A DNA stretch of 64,000 nucleotides from CAZIZT01 sp964544085 (GTDB lineage Bacteria > Campylobacterota_A > Desulfurellia > Desulfurellales > Hippeaceae): the NCBI GenBank assembly GCA_964544085.1, contig CAZIZT010000007.1, positions 1-64,000 of the forward strand, in the 5' to 3' direction. Shown piece after piece: positions 52,381-60,757 of this stretch. The notes under the pieces were generated by a model. That model did not search any database, was not told where the DNA came from, and worked only from the letters and a program-made list of their open reading frames with translations. The translations under genes and the position numbers were made by a program. Numbering within the stretch: position 1 is the stretch's first letter; each line of letters opens with the position of its first letter.

Positions 52381-53130
52381 ATGGACCATACGCAAATAAG
52401 AAAACTCTTAAAGGAACAGGGCAGGGTTATACGTATCGGGGAATTCGACAGGGTAGTTTTCGTCGGTGATACACACGGCGATATCGATGCAACACAACGG
52501 GTTCTTGACAATTATCTAAACGAACAAACCTGTATTGTTTTTCTCGGTGATTATGTGGATAGGGGACCCCATTCAAGGGAAAACGCGGACCTGTTGCTCG
52601 AAACTAAGCTTGCATATCCTGAGAATCTCTATCTGCTGTGCGGCAACCATGAGACATATAGAGTCCTGCCCTTCTGGCCAGCCGACTTCTGGCTGAGTTT
52701 AACCCCGGAGGAGCTTGACGTTTACTCCGAAACATTCAGTCTGCTTCCCTTCTGTCTTGTCAGTGATGGTATCCTTGCACTGCACGGTGCCCCACCGGAC
52801 ACAGACTCGATAGACCAGATCAACAATATACAGGAAAACAGCTCGATATGGCGCGCAATACTCTGGGGGGATCTGTACGATAGGCCCGGCGATATTCTGG
52901 ACAGTCTGGGTGCAAGGGTAGCATTTGGTAGAGACTACTTTTTCAGGGTGAAAGAGAAGCTTGGGTTCAATCTGCTTATCAGGGGACACCAGAGAGACAT
53001 TGACGTTGTTAGCTTCAATGGCTGTTGCGTTACACTGTTGAGCTCCTACGCGTATGCACCGGTCAGGCTTATAGCTATTGTCCGTAAGGGCGCCAAAAGC
53101 GCCAAAGATGTGGAGGTCGTTCCTGTATGA
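52381..53130 (+). CDS. PPP-family serine/threonine phosphatase-like metallophosphoesterase
   Basis: A 249-residue two-metal phosphoesterase. Motifs in order: GDTHGD (about residue 30), GDYVDRG (about 59), GNHE (about 88), a metal histidine in LHGAP (about 139) and RGHQR (about 202). The GDxHGD-GDxVDRG-GNHE set is that of the PPP family (PP1/PP2A-like), so protein phosphoserine or phosphothreonine is a likely substrate, though archaeal-type relatives may act on others. It is cytoplasmic. Its stop overlaps the start of the DUF763 gene by four bases (ATGA), which ties the two functionally. Confidence 0.85.
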   Translation: MDHTQIRKLLKEQGRVIRIGEFDRVVFVGDTHGDIDATQRVLDNYLNEQTCIVFLGDYVDRGPHSRENADLLLETKLAYPENLYLLCGNHETYRVLPFWPADFWLSLTPEELDVYSETFSLLPFCLVSDGILALHGAPPDTDSIDQINNIQENSSIWRAILWGDLYDRPGDILDSLGARVAFGRDYFFRVKEKLGFNLLIRGHQRDIDVVSFNGCCVTLLSSYAYAPVRLIAIVRKGAKSAKDVEVVPV

Positions 53131-54197
53131 AAAGAAGCGGCACGGCAACGCTGCCACTACACACAGGGAAAGCGCCTGCATGGCTGTTTAACCGCATGGT
53201 AAAGCTCGCCGCAGCTATACTGGAGATACTCAGACTCGATTTTTCAGAGGACGAGATACTGTTGAGATTGTCCCACCCTCACTGGTTTCAGGCATTCGGT
53301 TGTGTGCTGGGATTTGATTGGCACAGTAGCGGCATCACAACAACCGTATGCGGTGCTATAAAGGAAGCCCTCAAGGACAGACAGCACGCAATCGGTATTT
53401 ATGTAGCCGGCGGGAAGGGCAAAGCAGCCCTCAAAACACCACAGGAGATAGAGCAGATAGCATCAAGAACGGGTATTGACGCCGAACGCCTGGTCAATGC
53501 AAGTCGCCTATCGGCAAAGGTGGACAACTCAGCCCTCCAGGATGGTTATCGGCTTTACCATCACACTATATTCTTCACCGAAAATCATAACTGGTGTGTT
53601 ATCCAGCAGGGTTTAAATGAAACCAACCGCCTTGCACGCAGGTATCACTGGGTTAGCCATCTTACGAGCTCCTTCGTGAATGAACCCCATGCGGCAATAT
53701 GTGCCCAGGCAAAGTCAGCTTACGTGCTTGATTTAACCGCAAAAGAGAGCGCAAAAACCAGGGATGCGTGTGTTGAGATAACAACATTTGCCCCTGACAA
53801 AACAGTAGACGAGCTAAAGAGGATAGTCGAGTTAGAACTGCCCAGAAGGCATTACATAACGGCAGCGGACATAAACATTGCACGCCTAAAGAAACAGATA
53901 GTTGCCATACACGAGGCACACCCACAGAGCTTCGAACAGCTCTTACTCACAAAGGGCGCAGGAGAAAAAACGCTCAGAGCCCTAAGCCTGATCTCCGAAC
54001 TCATATACTGTGCACCACCAAGCATCAAAGATCCGGCGCGGTTTTCTTTTGCTCACGGCGGCAAGGATGGTCACCCGTTCCCTGTGGACAAAGAAACCTA
54101 TGACAAAAGTATCGAGATTTTAAGAAAAGCCGTATCGAAAGCGAGAATTGGTCATTACGAAAAGCTCAGGGCGCTTAAACGATTAAGCCTTTTCTGA
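53127..54197 (+). CDS. DUF763 family protein
   Basis: A 356-residue soluble protein of the DUF763 family, best known to me from archaea and thermophilic bacteria. Diagnostic blocks are the N-terminal RSGTATLPLHTGKAPAWLF, GIYVAGGKGKAALKTP (about 91), FFTENHNWCVIQQGLN (about 150) and the C-terminal FSFAHGGKDGHPFPVD (about 308). A helix-hairpin-helix-like stretch (LLTKGAGEKTLRALSLISE, about 272) precedes the last block and suggests nucleic-acid contact; that is inference. The function is not known. It overlaps the phosphatase gene by four bases and converges on glnS with a 15-base overlap. Confidence 0.85.
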   Translation: MKRSGTATLPLHTGKAPAWLFNRMVKLAAAILEILRLDFSEDEILLRLSHPHWFQAFGCVLGFDWHSSGITTTVCGAIKEALKDRQHAIGIYVAGGKGKAALKTPQEIEQIASRTGIDAERLVNASRLSAKVDNSALQDGYRLYHHTIFFTENHNWCVIQQGLNETNRLARRYHWVSHLTSSFVNEPHAAICAQAKSAYVLDLTAKESAKTRDACVEITTFAPDKTVDELKRIVELELPRRHYITAADINIARLKKQIVAIHEAHPQSFEQLLLTKGAGEKTLRALSLISELIYCAPPSIKDPARFSFAHGGKDGHPFPVDKETYDKSIEILRKAVSKARIGHYEKLRALKRLSLF

Positions 54198-55862
54198 AAG
54201 CTTCTTTTCGATCTTGCTCCACGTATCCTTCAGGGTCACTATTCTGTTAAAAACGAGTCTTTCGGGCGTTGAATCGGTGTCAACGCAGAAGTAGCCTTTT
54301 CTCAAAAACTGGAAACGCTCACCCGGCTTTGCCCTTTTCAAAGAAGGCTCCAGCTTACAGTTCTCAAGCACAACGAGGGAGTTGGGATTGATGTTTTTCA
54401 GAAAATCACCACCTTCTTCGGGATCCTCTGTGAGAAACAGATGCTCATAGAGCCTTACCTGAGCATCAATGCAGTGGCGAGCGGACACCCAGTGTAGTGT
54501 CCCCCTTACCTTCCTGCCGTCGCTTGTCCATCCTCCCCTGGATTCTGGGTCGTATGTGCATCGAAGTTCTTTAATGTTGCCAAGCTCATCCTTTATCACA
54601 TCCGTGCAGGTTATATAGTAGGCATGTTTCAGTCTGACCTCCCTACCGGGTGCAAGCCTGAAGTACTTCTTCGGCGGATCCTCCCTGAAATCGTCCCTCT
54701 CTATGTAAAGCTCCCTGCAAAACGGTACCTTCCTGGTGCCTGCATATTTATCTTCAGGGTTGTTCTCAGCATCCAGCCACTCGACCTTATCCTCAGGGTA
54801 GTTCTCAATCACAACCTTTATCGGATCGAGAACAGCCATAACCCTGTTAGCCCTTCTGTTTAGATCGTCTCGTATGCAATGCTCAAGCAACGCATAATCC
54901 ACAACACCATCAACGCGCGTAACGCCTGTTTTTTCAACAAAATCCCTGATGGCTTCCGGGGTGTAGCCCCTCCGTCTTAAACCGGCTATAGTGGGCATTC
55001 GCGGATCGTCCCAGCCATTGACGTAGCCCTGCTCAACAAGCATCGTCAGTTTTCTTTTACTCAACACTGTGTAGGATAAATTTAAACGCGCAAACTCTAT
55101 CTGTTTTGGTTTATGAATGCCAAGCTGTTCAAGAAACCATTCGTAGAGTATCCTATGGTCGGCAAACTCCAATGTACATAGCGAATGGGTTATGCCTTCT
55201 ATGGAATCTTCAAGGCAGTGAGCCCAATCATAGGTGGGATATATGCACCATTTATCACCACTCCTGAAGTGGGGCGCATGTATAATTCTGTACATAACCG
55301 GATCCCTCATATTCAGGTTGGGATGCGCCATATCGATCTTTGCTCGCAGCGTCTTAGAACCATCAGGGAACTCACCTTTTCGCATTCTTTCAAACAGATC
55401 CAGATTCTCTTCCACGCTTCTTTGCCTGTAAGGGCTCTCCTTGCCCGGCTCGGTAAGGGTACCCCTGTAGAGCCTGATCTGCTCTGGTGTCAGGTCGCAC
55501 ACATAGGCTTTGCCCTTCTTTATCAGCCTAACGGCATACTCGTACATCCTTTCGAAATAATCGGAAGCGAAAAAGAGCCTATCCTCCCAGTCAAAGCCAA
55601 GCCATCGGACATCCTCAATGATCGAGCGGACATACTCATCGCTCTCCTTCAGGGGGTTGGTATCATCAAAACGCAGATTACACTTTCCATCGTACTTGCT
55701 GGCTATGCCAAAGTTCAGGCAGATGGATTTAGCGTGGCCAATGTGCAGGTAGCCGTTGGGTTCTGGTGGAAAGCGTGTGTGTACCCTTCCACCGTATGTA
55801 CCCAATCTGTTATCGCTTTCGATTATCTCTTCAATAAAGTTCAGCGTTTTTTTCTCATCCAT
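54183..55862 (-). CDS. glnS: Glutamine--tRNA ligase
   Basis: Charges tRNA-Gln directly. Normal 559 residues from ATG 55862 (MDEKKTLNF); the frame is open further upstream but the promoter at 55884-55912 lies there. Seen are HTRFPPEPNGYLHIGHAKSI with the HIGH motif (about residue 36), the KMSKS-type VLSKRKL (about 267) and the GlnRS-specific two-barrel anticodon-binding region in the last 200 residues (about 340-550). Many bacteria make Gln-tRNA by GatCAB instead, so a GlnRS here is a probable ancient transfer. It converges on the DUF763 gene. Confidence 0.95.
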   Translation of the reverse strand: MDEKKTLNFIEEIIESDNRLGTYGGRVHTRFPPEPNGYLHIGHAKSICLNFGIASKYDGKCNLRFDDTNPLKESDEYVRSIIEDVRWLGFDWEDRLFFASDYFERMYEYAVRLIKKGKAYVCDLTPEQIRLYRGTLTEPGKESPYRQRSVEENLDLFERMRKGEFPDGSKTLRAKIDMAHPNLNMRDPVMYRIIHAPHFRSGDKWCIYPTYDWAHCLEDSIEGITHSLCTLEFADHRILYEWFLEQLGIHKPKQIEFARLNLSYTVLSKRKLTMLVEQGYVNGWDDPRMPTIAGLRRRGYTPEAIRDFVEKTGVTRVDGVVDYALLEHCIRDDLNRRANRVMAVLDPIKVVIENYPEDKVEWLDAENNPEDKYAGTRKVPFCRELYIERDDFREDPPKKYFRLAPGREVRLKHAYYITCTDVIKDELGNIKELRCTYDPESRGGWTSDGRKVRGTLHWVSARHCIDAQVRLYEHLFLTEDPEEGGDFLKNINPNSLVVLENCKLEPSLKRAKPGERFQFLRKGYFCVDTDSTPERLVFNRIVTLKDTWSKIEKKLSEKA

Positions 55863-55883
55863 AGGCGACCTTTTGCCACAAGG

Positions 55884-55912
55884 ATAGTAGCAGAAGCCTT
55901 CGATCTTTTCAA
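55884..55912 (-). promoter_or_regulatory. Sigma-70 promoter for glnS
   Basis: Minus strand TTGAAA (55907-55912), 17 bp, TACTAT (55884-55889); start near 55877, 15 nt before glnS. AAAAGG lies in this short leader. Confidence 0.6.
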
Positions 55913-55929
55913 GAACAAGAAAAACTGAT

Positions 55930-55958
55930 TTGAACCGCGTGAACCATTCGTGTATAGT
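55930..55958 (+). promoter_or_regulatory. Sigma-70 promoter for EamA gene, near-leaderless
   Basis: TTGAAC (55930-55935), 17 bp, TATAGT (55953-55958); start near 55965, only about three bases before GTG 55968. It is divergent from the glnS promoter. Confidence 0.55.
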
Positions 55959-55967
55959 TGTCTGCCA

Positions 55968-56831
55968 GTGAAGGCTCATAAGAAGCTTGGCCACCTTTTG
56001 GCCTTTGTAACCATACTGATCTGGAGTGTTACGTTTGTTCAAACCAAGGTATTACTTGAGTACCTCACACCCATTGAGATTCTGATCTATCGGTTCGCCG
56101 TGGCAGCAGTTATACTCTACATCATGCATCCATCCGCTGCAAAAACATCTCTACGCACAGAGCTCTATCTTGCATTCTCAGGTTTCAGCGGGATATTTCT
56201 CTACTACGTACTTGAAAACATTGCCCTTACACTGACCGGAGCTGCTAACGTTGGATTGCTTGTAACCACCTCGCCCATATTCACAGCTCTATTTGCACGC
56301 CTGATCCTTAAGTCGCGGATTGGCATCAATCTGTTGATAGGTTTTCTGCTTGCACTTGCCGGAATGCTCCTCATGCTCTTTGATCGCATAGGTAGTATTA
56401 GTATTGGAGACCTGCTTGCTCTTCTGGCAGCTGCAAGTTTCGGCATCTACTCGGTAGTCTTAAAGCTGATCCCAGAGGAGTATCACTATCTTTACGTAAC
56501 AAGGAAGAGCTTCCTCTACGGTCTTGTTTTTATGGTAATATTCTGGGCCCTCACAGACCCAACCCTACATGTAGGTGCCCTTCAAAAACCCGTTGTATTC
56601 ATCAATCTGCTGTTTTTAGCCGTTTTTGCCTCGGGCGTCTGCTTTGTTTTCTGGCGCATCTGTGTTAACCTGATCGGCTCGGTTGCCACGAGCAACTACA
56701 TTTACCTCATCCCGCTTTTAAACGGTATTGCAAGCGTGGTTATCCTGAAAGAGCATATCGGTGTAAGGTTTATGGTAGCTGCTGCACTGATTATAGTTGG
56801 CCTTATAATTTCCCAGAGAGGCAGAGCCTGA
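55968..56831 (+). CDS. EamA/DMT-family transporter
   Basis: Inner-membrane drug/metabolite transporter of 287 residues with ten helices in two five-helix EamA halves (about 5-135 and 145-285). Typical are WSVTFVQTKVLLEYLTPIEIL in the first helices and the repeated ending of each half (ALAGMLLMLF; LIIVGLIISQRGRA). The substrate is unknown; amino-acid or metabolite export is usual. I choose GTG 55968 (MKAHKKLGHL) because the promoter -10 box lies over the alternative upstream start at 55950. Confidence 0.88.
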   Translation: MKAHKKLGHLLAFVTILIWSVTFVQTKVLLEYLTPIEILIYRFAVAAVILYIMHPSAAKTSLRTELYLAFSGFSGIFLYYVLENIALTLTGAANVGLLVTTSPIFTALFARLILKSRIGINLLIGFLLALAGMLLMLFDRIGSISIGDLLALLAAASFGIYSVVLKLIPEEYHYLYVTRKSFLYGLVFMVIFWALTDPTLHVGALQKPVVFINLLFLAVFASGVCFVFWRICVNLIGSVATSNYIYLIPLLNGIASVVILKEHIGVRFMVAAALIIVGLIISQRGRA

Positions 56832-56867
56832 AAGCAAAAACCGACAACGTCAATACAGTGTGCACGC

Positions 56868-56896
56868 TTGACTATTACGGTACTTAGTGATATATT
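56868..56896 (+). promoter_or_regulatory. Promoter of a possible small RNA
   Basis: TTGACT (56868-56873), 17 bp, TATATT (56891-56896), in the gap after the EamA gene with no annotated gene ahead; start near 56903. Confidence 0.5.
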
Positions 56897-56902
56897 ATGA
56901 AA

Positions 56903-57020
56903 AATATCCCTTATCTTACGCGGTTACCTTTCTTCAGACCGAACGTTGCTAAAAGGACACAGGCAATAGGCACAACCTTCACATAAACAGGCGGGGCTTC
57001 TCCCCGCCCCCATCTTTTTT
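56903..57020 (+). ncRNA. Candidate small RNA of about 115 nt (or tiny peptide mRNA)
   Basis: Bounded by the promoter at 56868-56896 and the terminator at 56990-57020. It matches no RNA family I know (SRP RNA, 6S and tmRNA landmarks absent). A 29-codon frame, MKNIPYLTRLPFFRPNVAKR..., runs 56897-56986, but its ATG touches the -10 box and would precede the expected start. Either reading is tentative. Confidence 0.35.
56990..57020. terminator. Strong, probably bidirectional terminator
   Basis: GGCGGGG (56990-56996), 5-nt loop, CCCCGCC (57002-57008), then CCCATCTTTTTT on the plus strand. On the minus strand the same stem comes 11 bases after the thiamine-binding gene and is followed by TGTTTA, so it may also end the fba operon. 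Confidence 0.75.
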
Positions 57021-57330
57021 AAGTGTTAACGTCACCAATGTGCCTTTTAACGGATTCGATCTTCTGTTTCATTCTGTTTTTTCGTGATTTCCTTATATCA
57101 AACTTAACCGTGGCATATATCCTGTTGCAATCCGGCTCAAGTAATTCATATGAGCGTTTGAGGATGGATAGCGCCTCATCCATTGTTTCCGTCTCAAAAA
57201 CCGTTCCCATGGGAGTCAATCTATACTCAACGCCGCTTTGTCGTATCATATCTATAATACGACTCACATAGCCGCTAACGCTCTCACCTTTGTCGGTGGG
57301 AAACATGGCAAATTCAACCAGCACAGACAT
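57019..57330 (-). CDS. MTH1187-family thiamine-binding protein
   Basis: A 103-residue ferredoxin-like-fold protein of the YqgV/MTH1187 (DUF77) family, several of which bind thiamine. Family blocks are VEFAMFPTDKGESVSGYVSRII and YRLTPMGTVFE. A basic end (RKSRKNRMKQKIESVKRH) is present. It lies three bases after the thioesterase gene and closes the fba operon. The physiological role is not known. Confidence 0.85.
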   Translation of the reverse strand: MSVLVEFAMFPTDKGESVSGYVSRIIDMIRQSGVEYRLTPMGTVFETETMDEALSILKRSYELLEPDCNRIYATVKFDIRKSRKNRMKQKIESVKRHIGDVNT

Positions 57331-57333
57331 GAT

Positions 57334-57732
57334 TCACCCCTTTATAGCCTCTACAACACACTCTGGCAATCTCACAATCTTGAAGGAGCTATCCACAGCT
57401 ACAGAGAGTATCTCCACATCAGCACAAAGTTCACCCGATGCGAATATCTCAAAAAAGAGAGTAACGGACGTTCTGGTCGATCTCCGAATAGAAACATAAA
57501 CCTCAACAGATTCTCCCAGCGACACTGCCCTTTTATAGTTTGCCTTAACACTTCTAACGACAAGGTAGAGACCTTGTTTGTGTAACTTGAACAGATCGCA
57601 ACCACGCGCAAGGAAAAATTCCTGCTTTGCCCTTTCGCAAAATTTAAGATAGTTTGCATAGTAAACAACACCGCCGGCATCCGTATCGTCGTAATATATC
57701 CTGCACCGATATGATGCTTCCCTTTTGTTCAT
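57334..57732 (-). CDS. Acyl-CoA thioesterase, YbgC/FadM (hot-dog) family
   Basis: A 132-residue 4-hydroxybenzoyl-CoA-thioesterase-like protein. The catalytic block reads YYDDTDAGGVVYYANYLKF, with the usual aspartate (about residue 16). FADM/YbgC length is typical. YbgC proteins often act on short acyl-CoA or acyl-ACP near the Tol-Pal genes, but here it sits between pgi and a thiamine-binding gene. The substrate is open. Confidence 0.88.
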   Translation of the reverse strand: MNKREASYRCRIYYDDTDAGGVVYYANYLKFCERAKQEFFLARGCDLFKLHKQGLYLVVRSVKANYKRAVSLGESVEVYVSIRRSTRTSVTLFFEIFASGELCADVEILSVAVDSSFKIVRLPECVVEAIKG

Positions 57733-57739
57733 GGTAATC

Positions 57740-58951
57740 CTACTCCTCCTTCAGCGTCTCCCGTGCATAACGCTTTCCCAGCTCCACAGCCGGCTGATCG
57801 AAAGCATTGACGCCAAGCACCTCGGCAGCCTTTGCTGTGGCAATCATCAACGAAGCAAACAGAGCCCCGAGTGCGAATTCGCCGTTTTCTTTGATCTGAA
57901 TATAACCGCATGGTACACCAGAGTTGCGCAATGCCTTCATAGTGGAGCGCTTCTCAACATCCATAATATGTGCAAGGCTTTTCCGCTCAAGATAATTGAA
58001 CTGTAATGCCTCGTTTATCACCAGATCCTCAGTTGCAGGCGCATCAAGAAATACGATCACCTTATCCTTTGGGCCGTCCTGATAGAGTTGAAGCTGGGAA
58101 TGTTGATCTGTCACACCCAACGCCTTAACGGGCGTCTGACCCTTCCCAGACTTGCCTAAACTCTCCGCCCAGAGCTGTCTGAACCAGTCGGCCACACTAT
58201 AGAGCCTATCCTTGTATGCGAACATTACCAGTATGTTTTTACCCGAAAGATACTCTCCCATCGTAAAGCTTGCAAATTCAAGCGGCATTCTCCAGCCATT
58301 TCTAAAGGCACGAATGGCATATTTAGCACCTTCTATAAAGGCACCAATATCGTGATCAAAAAAAGCGATCGGTAACAACCCAACAGATGTAAAAACGCTA
58401 AATCTGCCGCCTACTTCATCCGGAATAAAGAAACACTTTATCGCGTGCTCTTGAGCAAATTCGTAGAGAAAACCTTTTCTGGAGGTGGTGAAAACCAAGT
58501 GACTGTATGCATCATCACCGAAAAGCTTCCTTAAACGCTCAAACACGATAAAAAACTGGGAAACGGTCTCCATGGTAGAGCCACTCTTTGAGACCACATG
58601 GAAGAGCGTTCTGGATAGATCTAATTTAAACACGTGGCTTAAACGCTCAGGATCAATATTGTCAAGTACAAAATAGCGTCTCTGACTCTTCTCGTTCAAA
58701 AAGATGCCATTCAAAAATTCAAGGGCGGCCGTTGCACCCAGTGCGCTGCCGCCTATTCCCAGCTGAACAAAGTTCACAAAACTGTCATTCAACGATGATA
58801 CATACTGGAGCACCTCCTCGCCAAGACCTTTTATGCAGACGCTCCTTATAAAGCCGTAGTTTGTTCTGTGATTCAAGGAGAAATCGTGATCGGTGTCGAA
58901 GCCATATTCGAATAAATCTTCCATCCGTATAACTTCTGGCAGTTTACGCAT
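57740..58951 (-). CDS. pgi: Glucose-6-phosphate isomerase
   Basis: Interconverts glucose 6-phosphate and fructose 6-phosphate. The 403-residue protein is a short-type PGI (E. coli has 549). Seen are the phosphate site GIGGSALGA (about residue 69), SKSGSTMET (about 128), GGRFSVFTSVGLLP and TDQHSQLQLYQDGP, which carries the catalytic region, and a C-terminal lysine-containing helix (AFDQPAVELGKRYA). It lies 33 bases after fba, consistent with gluconeogenesis. Confidence 0.94.
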   Translation of the reverse strand: MRKLPEVIRMEDLFEYGFDTDHDFSLNHRTNYGFIRSVCIKGLGEEVLQYVSSLNDSFVNFVQLGIGGSALGATAALEFLNGIFLNEKSQRRYFVLDNIDPERLSHVFKLDLSRTLFHVVSKSGSTMETVSQFFIVFERLRKLFGDDAYSHLVFTTSRKGFLYEFAQEHAIKCFFIPDEVGGRFSVFTSVGLLPIAFFDHDIGAFIEGAKYAIRAFRNGWRMPLEFASFTMGEYLSGKNILVMFAYKDRLYSVADWFRQLWAESLGKSGKGQTPVKALGVTDQHSQLQLYQDGPKDKVIVFLDAPATEDLVINEALQFNYLERKSLAHIMDVEKRSTMKALRNSGVPCGYIQIKENGEFALGALFASLMIATAKAAEVLGVNAFDQPAVELGKRYARETLKEE

Positions 58952-58984
58952 TGCACCTTCCTGTTTGGAGTTTTGTTTTCCAAA

Positions 58985-59971
58985 TTATACCCTGAACGCA
59001 GAGCCCAGTACCTCCCTGTTCTTGCGCTCGTACATTTTAATAAGCTCTTCCCTTGCCGGGCCAAGGTACTTCCTTGGATCAAACTCCTTTGGTTGTGTCC
59101 AGAGTATCTCTCTAACCTTAGCCGTCATCGCGAGCCTGCCATCGGAATCTATGTTTATTTTACATACGGCACTCTTTGCGGCTCTTCTGAGCTGATCCTC
59201 CGGCACACCAACTGCACCCTCCAGATTGCCACCGTACTTGTTGATTATATCAACATACTCTTTAAGCACACTCGACGCACCGTGCAACACTATAGGGAAC
59301 CCGGGTATTCGTTTCTCAATCTCCTCGAGTATATCAAATCTCAGTGGAGGCGGTTGTTCCCCGGGTTTTACCTTGAACTTGTATGCACCGTGAGACGTAC
59401 CAATGGCAATAGCAAGCGAATCTACGCCGGTCCTTGTTACAAAATCCTCCACATCGTCAGGGTTGGTGTATATCGTCTTTGCAGCCTCTACATCCTCTTC
59501 AATCCCTGCAAGCACACCAAGCTCACCCTCCACCGTTACATCGTATTTATGCGCGTACTCAACAACCTTTGCGGTGATGGCAACATTCTCCTCATAGGGT
59601 AGATGGCTTCCATCAATCATGACGGATGAAAATCCCATCTCTATACAGCTCTTGCATAACTCGAAACTATCCCCATGATCCAGATGAAGGGCAATCGGTA
59701 TCTCCTTCAGGTTGTTTGCGCTTGCAATTTCCTTCATAAGCTCCACAGCGCCCTGTGCCATCCACCTCAACAGTGTCTGATTTGCATATTTCCTTGCACC
59801 CTTGGATACCTGCAGTATAACGGGCGACTGGGTCATTGTGCATGCTGTTATAATCGCCTGAAGCTGCTCCATGTTGTTGAAATTGTAAGCGGGTACAGCA
59901 TAACCCTTTTCAAAAGCATCCTTGAACATAGCTCGTGTATTGACGAAACCAAGATCGGAATAGTGTACCAT
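58985..59971 (-). CDS. fba: Class II fructose-bisphosphate aldolase
   Basis: Zinc-dependent aldol step of glycolysis and gluconeogenesis. The 328-residue TIM-barrel has the metal-site ALHLDHGDSFE (about residue 94), SVMIDGSHLPYEEN, the glycine-rich LHGASSV and KINIDSDGRLA. It has its own promoter (60006-60034) and AAAGGAGG before the ATG, and leads fba-pgi-thioesterase-thiamine-binding. Confidence 0.95.
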   Translation of the reverse strand: MVHYSDLGFVNTRAMFKDAFEKGYAVPAYNFNNMEQLQAIITACTMTQSPVILQVSKGARKYANQTLLRWMAQGAVELMKEIASANNLKEIPIALHLDHGDSFELCKSCIEMGFSSVMIDGSHLPYEENVAITAKVVEYAHKYDVTVEGELGVLAGIEEDVEAAKTIYTNPDDVEDFVTRTGVDSLAIAIGTSHGAYKFKVKPGEQPPPLRFDILEEIEKRIPGFPIVLHGASSVLKEYVDIINKYGGNLEGAVGVPEDQLRRAAKSAVCKINIDSDGRLAMTAKVREILWTQPKEFDPRKYLGPAREELIKMYERKNREVLGSAFRV

Positions 59972-60005
59972 TTACTTAACCTCCTTTGCTATGGTTTGTT
60001 AAAAA

Positions 60006-60034
60006 ATTATAACCTCCGGTGGGCCTACAATCAA
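60006..60034 (-). promoter_or_regulatory. Sigma-70 promoter for the fba-pgi operon
   Basis: Minus strand TTGATT (60029-60034), 17 bp, TATAAT (60006-60011); start near 59999, about 28 nt before fba. Confidence 0.65.
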
Positions 60035-60046
60035 GCCAAAAGCCCT

Positions 60047-60757
60047 TTATCCTTTTCGCTTTATCAGTTTCCTAAAGGCTCTTAACTCCAGTGGTGTCAA
60101 ATGTCTGTATTGACCCGGTTGTAAGGAACCCAATTCGATATTGCCAATGGCTATACGTTTTAAACGCAGGATAGGAATGTTGAAGTGGGCAAAAAATCTC
60201 CTAATAATACGATTTCTACCCGTTTTTATACCGATTAAAAGCCATTGAGGTTGCTGGGTTTTCCTGATTTGAACAGGTTTGAAGAAACCATCCTCAAGCT
60301 GTACACCACGCTCCATCCTCTTAAGCAGTGCTGCTTTGACAGGCTTCTTTGTTTTAACAAGGTAGACCTTTTCCACCTCATAGGCAGGGTGCATAACCAT
60401 GTGCGCAAATTCGCCATCACTTGTTACAAGCAGAAGCCCTTCGGAGAGAAAATCGAGCCGTCCAACAAATATCAATTTCCTTTCTATGTCCCTAAAAAAA
60501 GATGTAATGAGAGGCTTGCCGTCACTACTGCTATTTGAAACAAGAAAACCCGGCGGCTTGTAAAAGGCAAGATAGAGATGCCCCTCTGGCAGCCGAAGCC
60601 TTTTATCGTCAAGGCAAACAAGATCCTTTTGTGGATCTACATCAACAAATTCCCTGACAATACGGCCATTTACGCTGACCCGGCCTTCCTTAATTGCCTC
60701 ATCGGCTTTCCTTCTTGAGATATTACCACACAGGGCAACGAATCGATTGATTCTCAC
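60047..60757 (-). CDS. rluB: Ribosomal large-subunit pseudouridine synthase, RsuA/RluB family
   Basis: Modifies a uridine in rRNA. A 236-residue protein with an N-terminal S4 RNA-binding domain (INRFVALCGNISRRKADEAI, 1-60) and the synthase core with the catalytic aspartate in GRLDFLSEGLLL (about residue 99). GRNRIIRRFF is the C-terminal family block. RluB rather than RluE or RsuA is a guess from length. It starts directly behind the rpoD stop. Confidence 0.9.
   Translation of the reverse strand: MRINRFVALCGNISRRKADEAIKEGRVSVNGRIVREFVDVDPQKDLVCLDDKRLRLPEGHLYLAFYKPPGFLVSNSSSDGKPLITSFFRDIERKLIFVGRLDFLSEGLLLVTSDGEFAHMVMHPAYEVEKVYLVKTKKPVKAALLKRMERGVQLEDGFFKPVQIRKTQQPQWLLIGIKTGRNRIIRRFFAHFNIPILRLKRIAIGNIELGSLQPGQYRHLTPLELRAFRKLIKRKG

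Noticed and set aside
55185..55928. 247-codon frame opposite glnS
   Set aside because: Antisense shadow of glnS, which has both class I synthetase motifs.
56897..56986. 29-codon frame called as a gene
   Set aside because: Its ATG touches the -10 box, so it would precede the expected transcript; kept only as an alternative under the small-RNA candidate.
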